In this document: positions 34,409 through 43,322 of the stretch, in pieces
Position numbering within the stretch: position 1 is the stretch's first letter
Layout of the letters: the number at the start of each line of letters is the position of its first letter
Assembly: GCA_036389035.1 (NCBI GenBank)
Contig: DASVQQ010000002.1
Coordinates: forward strand, 115,950 to 179,949
Direction of reading: 5' to 3'
Source: Jatrophihabitans sp.
Lineage (GTDB): Bacteria > Actinomycetota > Actinomycetes > Mycobacteriales > Jatrophihabitantaceae
DNA: 64,000 bases
The notes under the pieces: model-generated
The model's input: the letters and a program-made list of their open reading frames with translations, nothing else
Database searches by the model: none
What the model was told of the DNA's origin: nothing
Translations under genes and position numbers: made by a program

Positions 34409-35493
34409 CCGGCACTCCTGGCAGTCATCCTGCGGCCCAACCACAGCGACACGTACACCAGCGCCACCAGCACCGGCACCTCGATCAACGGCCCGACCAC
34501 GCCGGCCAGGGCTTGGCCCGAGGTGACACCGAAGACGCCGATCGAGACGGCGATCGCGAGCTCGAAGTTGTTGCCGGCCGCGGTGAAGGCCAGCGTGGCC
34601 GTCTTGGGGTAGCCCAACTTCAATCGGTGACCCAGGGCGAACGAGCCGGCGAACATGATCGCGAAGTACGCCAGCAGCGGCAGCGCGATCCTGGCGACGT
34701 CCCACGGCCGGGCGGTGATCGTGTTTCCCTGCAAGGCGAACAGCACCACCACGGTGAACAGCAACCCGTACAGGGCAAGCGGGCCGACCTTGGGCAGGAA
34801 CCGGGTCTCGAACCACTGCCGGCCCTTGGCGCGCTCCCCCAGCGTTCGGGTCAGGTAACCCGCGGCCAGCGGGATGCCGAGGAACACCAGAACCGACACC
34901 ACAATGGTGCTGAGCGAGAAGTGCGCCTCGGCGCCCGGCAGACCCAGCCAACCCGGCAACACCCGCAGGTAGAACCAGCCCAGCAGGCCGAAGGCCAGCA
35001 CCTGGAACGCGGAGTTGATGGCGACCAGCACGGCGGCGGCCTCGCGGTCACCGCAGGACAGGTCGTTCCAGATCAGGACCATCGCGATGCACCGGGCCAG
35101 GCCGACGATGATCAGGCCGGTCCGGTAGGCCGGCAGGTCCGGCAGCAGCAACCAGGCCAGGGCGAACATCAGCGCGGGTCCCACAATCCAGTTCAGCGCC
35201 AGCGAGCTGACCAGCAGTCGCCGGTCGCCGGTGACCCGGCCGAGCTCGCCGTAGCGCACCTTGGCCAGCACCGGATACATCATCAGCAGCAGGCCGATCG
35301 CGATCGGCAGGCTCACCGAGCCGATCTGAACGCTGTCCAGGTGATCGGCCAGCGAGGGCACGGCCCGGCCCGCGCCCAGGCCGAGCGCCATCGCCGCGAC
35401 GATCCACACCGGCAGAAACCGGTCCAGTATCGACAGCCGGTTCACCACCTGCGCCGAGTCCGGCGGACCCGGAGCCAGGTCGAGGCCACTCAT
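34405..35493 (-). CDS. acr3: Acr3-type arsenite efflux permease
   Basis: 362 residues, about ten membrane helices, bile/arsenite/riboflavin transporter family. Acr3 marker segments are present: NWIVGPALMFALAW, GLIIVGLARCIAMVLIWNDL with the conserved Cys that is needed for transport, and AFTAAGNNFELAIAV. The ATG at 35493 is preferred; an upstream frame to 35748 crosses the divergent promoter. Forms an operon with arsC and is divergent from the broken arsR. Confidence 0.93.
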   Translation of the reverse strand: MSGLDLAPGPPDSAQVVNRLSILDRFLPVWIVAAMALGLGAGRAVPSLADHLDSVQIGSVSLPIAIGLLLMMYPVLAKVRYGELGRVTGDRRLLVSSLALNWIVGPALMFALAWLLLPDLPAYRTGLIIVGLARCIAMVLIWNDLSCGDREAAAVLVAINSAFQVLAFGLLGWFYLRVLPGWLGLPGAEAHFSLSTIVVSVLVFLGIPLAAGYLTRTLGERAKGRQWFETRFLPKVGPLALYGLLFTVVVLFALQGNTITARPWDVARIALPLLAYFAIMFAGSFALGHRLKLGYPKTATLAFTAAGNNFELAIAVSIGVFGVTSGQALAGVVGPLIEVPVLVALVYVSLWLGRRMTARSAG

Positions 35494-35590
35494 GCGGGCT
35501 TGCGGGCCCGTACGAGCGCGGCACGCCTTGGTTCTGCCATGGATCCGGCCTTTCAGATAGATGAAACTCGATGAATGACTATGGTCAACG

Positions 35591-35620
35591 TATCGATAAT
35601 TGTCAATGTTTGACATACTC
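35591..35620. promoter_or_regulatory. A/T-rich ars intergenic region
   Basis: Holds the palindrome TATCGATA (35591-35598) followed by TTGTCAATGTTTGACAT, all unusually A/T-rich for the window and placed between divergent acr3 and arsR. Probable ArsR operator/promoter region; exact site not definable. Confidence 0.45.
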
Positions 35621-35626
35621 GGGAGC

Positions 35627-36024
35627 ATGACGACTTCGGTACCGCCGCTGGACCTGGCTGACTGCCACAGCCCGGTGACCGGCGGCGTGCTCGGCGTGGC
35701 CGAGGCCGAGCGGCTGGCTCGGATCTTCAAGGCACTCGGTGATCCCACCCGGGTACGGCTGCTCTCGCTGATCGCCGCTCATCGGGCGGCGAGGCCTGCA
35801 TCTGCGACCTGACCGATCCGGTCGGGTTGACCCAGCCGACCGTGTCACACCATATGAGGCAGCTTGTCGACGCCGGCCTGCTCAGCCGCGAGCAGCGTGG
35901 CAAGTGGGCTTACTACCGCGTCATCGACAGCGCGCTCGCCGGCCTGGCCGACGCCTTGCGGGCGCCGGTCGCTGACATCACGGCACCGCCGCAGACGCAG
36001 CCAGCTGCTTGCGCCAGCGCATGA
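35627..36024 (+). pseudogene. arsR: arsR regulator interrupted by a frameshift
   Basis: Two reading frames together encode one ArsR repressor. Frame 1 (from 35627) gives LARIFKALGDPTRVRLLSLIAAH and then goes off into RAARPASAT and a stop at 35810-35812. Frame 2 resumes with GGEACICDLTDPVGLTQPTVSHHMRQLVDAGLLSREQRGKWAYYRV. The missing single base lies near 35780-35786. The metal-binding CxC (ACICDL) and the recognition helix are both in the second part, so the protein as written is non-functional unless frameshifting occurs. A sequencing error is a real alternative. The 3' end overlaps the convergent reductase by 47 bp. Confidence 0.85.
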
Positions 36025-37141
36025 AAGAGCGGCCATGCCCCAGCGCCAGCACCGCGATCGGCCGGCCACCTCGCCGGTAGACCGCCAGGAAGTCGTAGTC
36101 GGCGGCAGAGCCCTCCTCGACCGTGACCGAGTCAGCGCCCGCGGTGCGCCCGGCGAGCTGCACCGTGATCCCGTACTGATCGGACCAGAAGTAGGGCGGG
36201 CGGTCCGAAACCTTCTGCTGACCACCGGACAGCAGCGAGCTCGCCGCGATGGCGGCCCGCTCCCGAGCGCCGGTCCAGTGCTCGAGCCGGTGGTGCGCGC
36301 CCAGCTCAGGCTCGTACCAGCTGGCGCAGTCACCCACGGCGACGACGTTGGGAAGGCCGGTTGCCCCGTAGGCGTCGCAGCGAACCCCGTTGGCGATGGT
36401 CAGGCCCGAACCGGCCAGCCACTCGACGTTGGGTTGGACGCCGACCCCGAGCAGCACCACGTCAGCCGGCACGGTGCGACCGTCGGCGAGCTCCACCGCC
36501 TCGACCTGCTGGTGACCGATCAGCCGGCTGACACCGACGCCGCACAGCAGCCGCACGCCGTGAGCGGTGTGCAAACCCGCGACCACCGCACCGAATTCGG
36601 TTCCCAGCGCGGCGCTCAGCGGCGTCGGCAAGGCTTCGACGACCGTGACGTCCAGGCCGAGGGCGCGGGCCGTGGCAGCGACCTCGGCGCCGATGAACCC
36701 GGCCCCGACGACGACCAGCCGGGCGCCGGGCCGCAACCTGGCGCGCAAGGCCAGCGCGTCGTCGAGGGTGCGCAGCGCCTGGACGCCGTCCGGCAGTTGC
36801 GGCCAGGGCAGCCGGGGCCGGGCGCCGGTGGCGATCACCACCGCATCGACTGCCAGTTCGGCGCCGTCGGACAGCGCGACAGTGCCACGGCTCGGGTGCA
36901 GGCCGGTGGCAGCGACACCGGTCCGCCAGTCGGCGTCCAGGGTTTCCCCCGCGTTCAGCAGGCCGATCTCGGCCTCGGTTACCTCGCCGGCCAGAAAGGA
37001 CTTCGACAGCGGCGGCCGATCATAGGGTGGCCTGGTCTCATCGCTGATCAACACCAGGCCGGCGTCGTAGCCCTGCTTGCGCAGCGCCCGGGCCGCCGAC
37101 AGACCCGCCAACGACCCACCGACGACGGCGACCCGCTTCAC
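35978..37141 (-). CDS. FAD/NAD(P)-dependent ferredoxin reductase
   Basis: 387 residues. Two dinucleotide folds: VAVVGGSLAGLSAARALR for FAD and LVVVGAGFIGAEVAATAR for NAD(P)H, with VVIATGARPR between and VVAVGDCASW for FAD ribityl contact; the C-terminal domain (YFWSDQYGITVQLAG) is that of BphA4/rubredoxin-type reductases. The GTG start lies in a GTGA overlap with the Rieske gene, so the pair should pass electrons from NAD(P)H to the Rieske protein. The oxygenase they would serve is not in the window. Confidence 0.92.
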   Translation of the reverse strand: MKRVAVVGGSLAGLSAARALRKQGYDAGLVLISDETRPPYDRPPLSKSFLAGEVTEAEIGLLNAGETLDADWRTGVAATGLHPSRGTVALSDGAELAVDAVVIATGARPRLPWPQLPDGVQALRTLDDALALRARLRPGARLVVVGAGFIGAEVAATARALGLDVTVVEALPTPLSAALGTEFGAVVAGLHTAHGVRLLCGVGVSRLIGHQQVEAVELADGRTVPADVVLLGVGVQPNVEWLAGSGLTIANGVRCDAYGATGLPNVVAVGDCASWYEPELGAHHRLEHWTGARERAAIAASSLLSGGQQKVSDRPPYFWSDQYGITVQLAGRTAGADSVTVEEGSAADYDFLAVYRRGGRPIAVLALGHGRSFMRWRKQLAASAAVP

Positions 37142-37488
37142 GGTCCGGTGGGCAGCGCGGTCCCCGGTTGCTCGGCCGTCGGCTCGCTGGAGACGGTGAG
37201 GTAGATGTCGCCGTCGGAGACGCTCACCTGATGGGTGCGCAGCGGCTCGGTGGTCATCGAGCCGTCCGGCTCGCCGGTGCGCAGGTTGAAGATGGCGGAG
37301 TGTATGGGGCACTCCACCTCGCAGCCTTCCACCCAGCCGTCGGCCAGCGAGGCCTTCTGATGGGTGCAGGTGTCATCGACGGCGAAGAGCTCGCCGTCCT
37401 GGGTGTGAAAGATCGAGATCGCCGGGCTCATCTCCAACCGCAGCACTTCGCCGGCCGGCAGTTCGGCGAGCGAGCAGACTCGGATCAT
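37138..37488 (-). CDS. Rieske [2Fe-2S] ferredoxin
   Basis: 116 residues. Cluster ligands: CTHQKASLADGWVEGCEVECPIH, i.e. Cys-x-His and Cys-x2-His with the standard gap; preceded by IFHTQDGELFAVDD. Resembles BphA3/NirD-size ferredoxins of multi-component oxygenases. The ATG at 37488 (GAGGTGGGAA upstream) gives the normal N-terminus MIRVCSLAEL. First gene of the two-gene operon with the reductase. Confidence 0.93.
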   Translation of the reverse strand: MIRVCSLAELPAGEVLRLEMSPAISIFHTQDGELFAVDDTCTHQKASLADGWVEGCEVECPIHSAIFNLRTGEPDGSMTTEPLRTHQVSVSDGDIYLTVSSEPTAEQPGTALPTGP

Positions 37489-37566
37489 CTTTCCCACCTC
37501 AGGTCCTGGGCAGCGAACAGCCACCGCGAGCCTAGATTCCGCTTTGCGCCACACACAACCAAGTAC

Positions 37567-37604
37567 GCACTACGTGATAAGCACCACGTGCGAGCCAGCA
37601 CGTG
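37567..37604. promoter_or_regulatory. repeated CACGTG-type boxes upstream of the Rieske operon
   Basis: CACGTG at 37585-37590 and 37599-37604 plus a related TACGTG at 37571-37576, spaced 14 bp and 14 bp. In the 139-bp gap between lutC and the Rieske gene. Probable binding sites of an unidentified regulator. Confidence 0.4.
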
Positions 37605-37627
37605 ACAAGCCCAGCGACCTGCCCACC

Positions 37628-38320
37628 TCAGAAGCCGGGACGAGCGGCCTGGATCAGGATCACGTCGAGCGTGCGCGGACCGTGCACCCCCTCGACGCGG
37701 TTGAGCTCGATGTCGCTGGTCGCGCTGGGACCGCTGATCCAGGTGAGTGGCCGCCCGGAGTCCAGCCGGGCCACCGCCTCGGGCACGCCGGCGACGATCT
37801 GATCGCTGGTGAGCACGATGAGGAGGTAGTCCGGCACCAGGCTCAGGGCTCGGCGGCCCTGACCCGGTCCGGAGTCGAGCACGATGGTGCCGGTCTCGGC
37901 GATGGCGAGCGTGCCGGTGCACAGCACGCCGTCGATCCCGTCCAGTTGGGCCGGTGTCAGCGCGTCATCGGTGCGGCGCTCGGCGCTGACGGCGCCCAGC
38001 CACTCTTCGGGAAAGCCGTCGGGAACCAGCACCGAATCGATGCGGTGCTGACCCAACCGCTGCGCCAGCACGTCCGCGACACCGGCCGGCTCGCTTCGGG
38101 TGACGGTGGCGCGGTAATCGACCAGCCGGTCAACCAGCAGCTCCACCAACTCGGCCTGATGCCCGACACCGGCCGGCACGCCCTCGCCCGCGGCCGTCGC
38201 GCCGGCCCGGCGGTAGCGCCGCGGGATCGCCGCGGCGCCGGAGATCTCGCCAGGCGCCTCGCCGCGAGCCCGGCCCAGGGCGGTGCTGATCCTGGCCAGC
38301 ACCTCGTCGCGGGCCGTCAT
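37628..38320 (-). CDS. lutC: LutC/YkgG family lactate utilisation protein
   Basis: 230 residues of the DUF162/LUD family: GVLCTGTLAIAETGTIVLDSG, the ALSLVPDYLLIVL strand, and WISGPSATSDIELNRVEGVHGPR at the C-terminus. LutC works with LutA and LutB in oxidation of L-lactate to pyruvate. Its ATG overlaps the lutB stop by one base (TGATG). Last gene of the lutABC operon. Confidence 0.92.
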   Translation of the reverse strand: MTARDEVLARISTALGRARGEAPGEISGAAAIPRRYRRAGATAAGEGVPAGVGHQAELVELLVDRLVDYRATVTRSEPAGVADVLAQRLGQHRIDSVLVPDGFPEEWLGAVSAERRTDDALTPAQLDGIDGVLCTGTLAIAETGTIVLDSGPGQGRRALSLVPDYLLIVLTSDQIVAGVPEAVARLDSGRPLTWISGPSATSDIELNRVEGVHGPRTLDVILIQAARPGF

Positions 38321-39804
38321 CACTGCTCGGCCCACCAATCGCGGAACGACTGCGCCGGCGGGGCCGGCAGGTCCCGGGAGCTGACCCAGGCCGACAGCGG
38401 CGGCGGCAGCAGCCGGCGGCCGGCCGCGGACCTGCTGAGCCGGGACAGCCGAGCCAGCCGGCCCAGCCGGGCGGCCCGCAGCAACCACGTCCAGCGCCGG
38501 TGACCCCGCATCGCCCAGGACGCTGCCGCCATGCCTGCCGACTCGGGAGTGGGCAGCCGATGGCTGGTGGCCTTGTCCTGGTTGACCCGCTCGCGCAGGT
38601 GCACCAGCATCTTCGGGATGTCGATGGCCACCGGGCAGACGTCGTAACACGCCCCGCACAGCGTGGAGGCGAACGGCAGGCTCGGGTTGTCGGCCACCCC
38701 GGTGAGCTGCGGGGACAGCACCGCTCCGATCGGGCCGGGATACACCGAGCCGTAGGCGTGGCCGCCGGTGCGCTCGTAGACCGGGCAGACGTTCAGGCAC
38801 GCCGAGCACCGGATGCATCGCAGGGCGGCACGCCCCCGCTCGTCGGCCAGCGTCGCGGTGCGGCCGTTGTCCAGCAGCACCAGGTGGAACTCCTGGGGCC
38901 CGTCGCCGGGATGCACCCCGGTCCACATCGAGGTGTAGGGGTTCATCCGCTCACCGGTGGAGGAGCGGGGCAACAACTGCAGGAACACCTCCAGATCGGT
39001 GAAGCTGGGCAGCAGCTTCTCGATGCCCATCACGGTGATCAGGGTGTCGGGCAGCGTCAGGCACATCCGGCCGTTGCCTTCGGACTCGACGACCATCAGG
39101 GTGCCGGTGTCGGCGATCGCGAAGTTGGCGCCGCTGATCGCCACCTTGGTGGTCAGGAACTTCTCGCGCAGGTAGCGGCGGGCAGCTTCGGCCAGCGCGG
39201 CCGGGTCATCGGTCAGGCCGCAGTCGACACCGGCCATCTCGGACAGGAAGATGTCGCGGATCTCGGTCCGGTTCCGGTGGATCGCGGGGACCAGGATGTG
39301 GCTCGGCCGGTCATCGCCCAGCTGCACGATCAGCTCGGCCAGGTCGGTCTCGAACGCGAGGATGCCGGCTTCTTCCAGCGCCTGGTTCAGGCCGATCTCC
39401 TGGGTGGCCATCGACTTGACCTTCACGACCTCGCGCGAGCCTGTGGCCGCGACCAGTTCGGTGACGATCCGGTTCGCCTCGTTGGCGTCACGCGCCCAGT
39501 GCACCACCCCGCCCCGCTCGGTGACGCGCGCCTCGAGCTGCACCAGGTAGCTGTCCAGGTGAGCCAGCACGTCGTCCTTGACCGCCGCGGCGGCGGCCCG
39601 CAACTCCTGCCAGTCCGGCACTTCCGCCACCACCGCGGCCCGCTTGGCGCGGATGGTGCTGGTGGCGTTGGCCAGGTTGCGTCGGAGCTGGCCGTTGGCC
39701 AGCGCCGTCTCGGCCGCGTCCGGAAACGACTCGTCACCGCGCAGTTGGCCCACGCCGGGTGGGGCGGTCGGCATCCCCAGATACGTCTTGCCGGCGACCG
39801 TCAT
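38320..39804 (-). CDS. lutB: LutB iron-sulfur lactate oxidation protein
   Basis: 494 residues. N-terminal LUD domain (VKVKSMATQEIGLNQALE, ETDLAELIVQL), followed by two 4Fe-4S clusters: CIRCSACLNVCPVYE and CGACYDVCPVAIDIPKM. Electron-transfer component of the Lut complex at the membrane. The Arg/Leu-rich C-terminal stretch (RAARLGRLARLSRLSR) is unusual and probably surface-exposed. The ATG at 39804 overlaps the lutA stop (ATGA). Confidence 0.94.
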   Translation of the reverse strand: MTVAGKTYLGMPTAPPGVGQLRGDESFPDAAETALANGQLRRNLANATSTIRAKRAAVVAEVPDWQELRAAAAAVKDDVLAHLDSYLVQLEARVTERGGVVHWARDANEANRIVTELVAATGSREVVKVKSMATQEIGLNQALEEAGILAFETDLAELIVQLGDDRPSHILVPAIHRNRTEIRDIFLSEMAGVDCGLTDDPAALAEAARRYLREKFLTTKVAISGANFAIADTGTLMVVESEGNGRMCLTLPDTLITVMGIEKLLPSFTDLEVFLQLLPRSSTGERMNPYTSMWTGVHPGDGPQEFHLVLLDNGRTATLADERGRAALRCIRCSACLNVCPVYERTGGHAYGSVYPGPIGAVLSPQLTGVADNPSLPFASTLCGACYDVCPVAIDIPKMLVHLRERVNQDKATSHRLPTPESAGMAAASWAMRGHRRWTWLLRAARLGRLARLSRLSRSAAGRRLLPPPLSAWVSSRDLPAPPAQSFRDWWAEQ

Positions 39805-40547
39805 ACCAGCGCCGGCTCTGACCGGGTGCTGGCCAGGATCTGCGCCAGGTGCAGGGTGCGGGCGCCGACGTGCAACCGGGACAGCCCGCCGCCGATGTGC
39901 ATCAGGCACGAGGAGTCCCCTGCCGAGCACACCGTCGCGCCGCTGGCCTGGACGGCCGCCACCTTGTCGGCCAGCATCGCCGAGGACACCGCGCTGTTCT
40001 TCATGGCGAAGGTCCCTCCGAAGCCGCAGCAGGAGTCCGCGGCGGCCAGTTCGACGAGTTCGATGTCCTGGACGGCGCGCAGCAGGGCCATCGGCCGGTC
40101 ACCGACCCGCAGCAGCCGCAACGAGTGGCAGGTCGGGTGGTAGGTGACCCGGTGCGCGAAGTGCGCGCCCACATCGGTGACACCGGTGACGTCGACCAGG
40201 AACTCCGACAGCTCGTAGGTCCGCGCCGCGACCGCCTCGGCGGCGACGGCCAGCGCTTCGTCGCCGAACCGGCGGGCGGTGTCGGCGTGCTGGTGCCGGA
40301 TCGAGCCGGTGCACGACCCGCTCGGCGCCACGATCGCCTCGAAGTCGGCGAACACCCGCGCCTGGCGACGGATCAGCGGCAGCGCCGCAGCCGAGTAACC
40401 GGTGTTCAGGTGCATCTGACCGCAGCAGGACTGCTCCCGCGGAAAGACCACCTCGTGTCCCAACCGCCTCAGCAGTCGCACCGTCGCCCGGGCGACGTCG
40501 GGAAACAGACCGTCCACCAAGCAGGTCGCGAACAGTGCGACTCTCAT
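39801..40547 (-). CDS. lutA: LutA CCG-domain protein
   Basis: 248 residues with two cysteine-rich CCG domains: REQSCCGQMHLNTGY in the first and ADSCCGFGGTFAMKN in the second, each with the upstream Cys (ATCL; TYHPTCH). Such domains bind a 4Fe-4S cluster in LutA/GlpC/HdrB proteins. First gene of the operon; divergent from the secreted protease across 215 bp. No adjacent regulator (LldR/LutR) is present. Confidence 0.94.
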   Translation of the reverse strand: MRVALFATCLVDGLFPDVARATVRLLRRLGHEVVFPREQSCCGQMHLNTGYSAAALPLIRRQARVFADFEAIVAPSGSCTGSIRHQHADTARRFGDEALAVAAEAVAARTYELSEFLVDVTGVTDVGAHFAHRVTYHPTCHSLRLLRVGDRPMALLRAVQDIELVELAAADSCCGFGGTFAMKNSAVSSAMLADKVAAVQASGATVCSAGDSSCLMHIGGGLSRLHVGARTLHLAQILASTRSEPALV

Positions 40548-40762
40548 CGACGGCCTTTCTTCCGAAGCCTGCCCGTACGAGCCGGGACGATACCTCGGCC
40601 TGCTTCAGCGGCTACCCCATCGCCCGCTGCACCGGCCTTCGATTTGCGGGCTTCGGCTGGTTGCGATCGTCTACTTCTGGGGGTTCCCATTTTGCTGCCG
40701 AGTGCCTAGATTGACGCCTATTACGGGTGCCCTCAGCGTGCCCGAAGGAAGGACCCAACCAC

Positions 40763-42475
40763 ATGCGCAGATCCCGGATCATCGTCGCGGCAGCGGCCGC
40801 GGCCCTGGCCATACCCGCCTTGGCGATCAGCACCGCAGGTGCCACCCCCCAGGGCGCCAACCAGCAGTCCACCCAGGGCGCGAGCACGGCCTACGTAGTA
40901 CTCACTGAGGCCGGCGGCACCGCCCAGGCGCTGGCCGAACAGCTCCAGGCCAGCGGCGCGACCGTCACCTCGGTGAACCAGGCGATCGGTCTGCTCACGG
41001 TCACCTCGACCGACACCGCCTTCGCCTCCCGCACCCGCGGGCTCGCGGGCGTCGACGGCGTCGCGAAGGACCACTCGATCGGCGCCGCTCCCAAGAAGAC
41101 CGTCCGTGACGCGGTCGAGAACGAGGCTCGGTTGTCAGGCGGCGCCAACAATGCGCCCACCTCCAAGCCGGTCAAGGCCGGCGACCCGCTCGATCACCTG
41201 CTGTGGGGCATGGACATGATCAACGCCCCTGAAGCGCACGCCATCGAGCGTGGTGACCACCGGGTCACCGTCGGCATCCTGGACACCGGCGTGGATGGCT
41301 CCCACCCCGATCTGCACTCCAACTTCAGCAAGAAGCTGTCGCGCAACTTCACCACCGACATGACCGACGTCGACGGCCCGTGCGAGTTCGCCAACTGCGT
41401 CGACCCGGCGAGCTGGGACGACAACGGACACGGCACCCACACCGCCGGCACCATTGCCGCCGCGCTCAACGGCATGGGTCTGAGCGGCGTCGCGCCCAAG
41501 GCCACGCTGGTCAACATCCGTGGCGCGCAGGACAGCGGCTACTTCTTCCTCGGCCCGGTCACCAACGCCCTCACCTACGCCGGCGACGTCGGCCTGGACG
41601 TGGTGAACATGTCGTTCTACCTCGACCCGTGGCTCTACAACTGCGCCGGCGGAGCGCCGGAGGACAGCGCCGCCTCGGGGGCCGAGCAGGACGTGATCCT
41701 CGAGGGGATGACCCGCGCGCTCAACTACGCCAACGCCCACAACGTGACGCTGGTCGGCTCGCTGGGCAACAACCACGAGGACCTGGCCAACCCGCGGCAC
41801 GACCACTCCAGCCCGGACTACGGCGCGGACCCCTACGAGCGCACCATCGACAACGACACCTGCCGGGTCCTGCCGATCGAGGGACCGCACGTCCTCGGCG
41901 TCTCCTCGCTCGGCCCGTCGGGCAAGAAGGCCGACTACTCCAACTACACCACCGACCTCACCTCCGGTGAGATCGAGTTCTCCGCTCCCGGTGGCTGGTT
42001 CCGCGATGGCTTCGGCACGCCGAGCTACCGCACGAACGAGAACCTGATCCTGTCCACGGCGCCGCTCAACGTGATGCAGGCTGACGGCTACGTCGACGAG
42101 TCCGGCAACATCACCCCGGCCGGCGTCACCGCAGGCGTCCAGAAGGACTGCAACGACGAGGGCGAGTGCGGCTACTACCAGTACCTGCAGGGCACCTCGA
42201 TGGCATCGCCGCACGCCGCCGGTGTCGCCGCTCTGGCGGTCAGCGCCCACGGCTACCGGGACACCACCCCGAAGCGTGGGTTGACCATGGAGCCGGCCGC
42301 AGTGGCGGCTCTGATGGCCGCGACCGCGATCGATCACGCCTGCCCCGCGGGTGGCGTGCAGTCCTACACCCAAGAGGGACGCTCCGCGGAGTTCACCGCC
42401 ACCTGCGTCGGAACCCCTGAGTTCAACGGGTTCTACGGCGCCGGCATCGTCAACGCTCTGGGGGTTGTTCAGTAG
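40763..42475 (+). CDS. secreted subtilisin-like serine protease (S8)
   Basis: 570 residues. Signal peptide RRSRIIVAAAAAALAIPALAISTAGA, then an inhibitor I9-like propeptide (TAYVVLTEAGGTAQALAEQL...VDGVAKDHSI, about 42-107). Catalytic triad: Asp174 in GILDTGVDGSHPDL, His223 in NGHGTHTAGT, Ser479 in GTSMASPHAAG. Several Cys in pairs suggest disulfides. No C-terminal anchor, so it should be released after self-processing. AAGGAAGGA lies 9 bases before the ATG. Confidence 0.93.
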   Translation: MRRSRIIVAAAAAALAIPALAISTAGATPQGANQQSTQGASTAYVVLTEAGGTAQALAEQLQASGATVTSVNQAIGLLTVTSTDTAFASRTRGLAGVDGVAKDHSIGAAPKKTVRDAVENEARLSGGANNAPTSKPVKAGDPLDHLLWGMDMINAPEAHAIERGDHRVTVGILDTGVDGSHPDLHSNFSKKLSRNFTTDMTDVDGPCEFANCVDPASWDDNGHGTHTAGTIAAALNGMGLSGVAPKATLVNIRGAQDSGYFFLGPVTNALTYAGDVGLDVVNMSFYLDPWLYNCAGGAPEDSAASGAEQDVILEGMTRALNYANAHNVTLVGSLGNNHEDLANPRHDHSSPDYGADPYERTIDNDTCRVLPIEGPHVLGVSSLGPSGKKADYSNYTTDLTSGEIEFSAPGGWFRDGFGTPSYRTNENLILSTAPLNVMQADGYVDESGNITPAGVTAGVQKDCNDEGECGYYQYLQGTSMASPHAAGVAALAVSAHGYRDTTPKRGLTMEPAAVAALMAATAIDHACPAGGVQSYTQEGRSAEFTATCVGTPEFNGFYGAGIVNALGVVQ

Positions 42476-42508
42476 TCCTCAAGGTGAATCTCGTTAGTAC
42501 GAACGAGA

Positions 42509-42540
42509 ATTCGCAGTAGTACAAATTCGCAGTAGTACAA
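42509..42540. repeat. perfect 16-bp tandem duplication
   Basis: ATTCGCAGTAGTACAA occurs at 42509-42524 and again at 42525-42540, in the short gap after the protease stop and directly before the terminator hairpin. Confidence 0.9.
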
Positions 42541-42543
42541 CGG

Positions 42544-42572
42544 TGCGGCGGTGACCTCAGGTCACCGCCGCA
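42544..42572. terminator. strong bidirectional terminator hairpin
   Basis: Perfect 13-bp stem TGCGGCGGTGACC / GGTCACCGCCGCA with a three-base loop, between convergent protease and sulfotransferase genes; the last codons of the latter lie in its right arm. Confidence 0.8.
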
Positions 42573-43296
42573 TCTGTTTGTGGTTTTGCCGGTAGCGCCG
42601 GACCCAGGCCTGATTGACCTGATCCGCTTGCCTGACGTGGGGTGATCGGGGCCGCCAGTCGGAGGGCGCTCGGACCTCCAACCGGTCCAGGATCGCCAGG
42701 ACGGTACCGCCTGGGTTATCGACAAGGTCCTCATAGCGCACCACGTGCGGCTGCACTCCCTGCCGCGAGAACCATGCGAGCCAGGCAGCGTTGTGCTCGC
42801 GGATGGTCCGGATGAGCTCGTCGATCTGGCCGAGATCCAGGTTCGGCTCGGCCTGAGCGGTGTCGCCCTGTTGCCAGTGGCCGGTCTGCTCCGCACGCGC
42901 CCACGACACCGCTTGACCGATGACATCGTCGCGCCGCAAATGGACGAAGAGCAGCGGCCCGAAAGCGTCGCTGAGGACGTCGGAGTCAGGCCGGCAAGGC
43001 GACGAGCGGGTGAGACCCTCGACGATCACGCTTACGGTTCCCCACATGATGCGGGCTGCGAAGACTCCGTTCGGACTGGTGCCAGCCCGGACAGCGCCTT
43101 CCACCAGGCGGCGATAGTCGAAGGATCCGTCGCCCGACACCGGCACCTTGAGACGCCTGGCCCAGTCCTGCTGATCCGGCTCCCTGAAGTAGGACTCGGG
43201 ATAACCGGCCACGCCCGTCGAGGCAAGCAGGTCGCACAGGTAGGTGCTGCCGGTGCGCGGCGTGCCGCACACCAGATAGGACCTCAGCCTTGGCAT
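42562..43296 (-). CDS. Stf0-family sulfotransferase
   Basis: 244 residues. The 5'-phosphosulfate loop CGTPRTGSTYLCDLL at residues 10-24 and the 3'-phosphate segment VHLRRDDVIGQAVSW match Stf0, the PAPS-dependent trehalose 2-sulfotransferase of mycobacteria. The rest (GYPESYFRE, HVVRYEDLVDNPGG) also aligns with that family. The acceptor here is unknown, and no PAPS-synthesis gene is near. Single gene, terminated by a shared hairpin. Confidence 0.88.
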   Translation of the reverse strand: MPRLRSYLVCGTPRTGSTYLCDLLASTGVAGYPESYFREPDQQDWARRLKVPVSGDGSFDYRRLVEGAVRAGTSPNGVFAARIMWGTVSVIVEGLTRSSPCRPDSDVLSDAFGPLLFVHLRRDDVIGQAVSWARAEQTGHWQQGDTAQAEPNLDLGQIDELIRTIREHNAAWLAWFSRQGVQPHVVRYEDLVDNPGGTVLAILDRLEVRAPSDWRPRSPHVRQADQVNQAWVRRYRQNHKQMRR

Positions 43297-43322
43297 GTCC
43301 TCACGCTAGGACCTCGTTACTG

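Noticed and set aside
42509..42540. CRISPR repeat or attachment site
   Set aside because: Only two units with no spacer, and no integrase or cas gene nearby; the tRNA-Thr gene 800 bp away has no duplicated 3' end.
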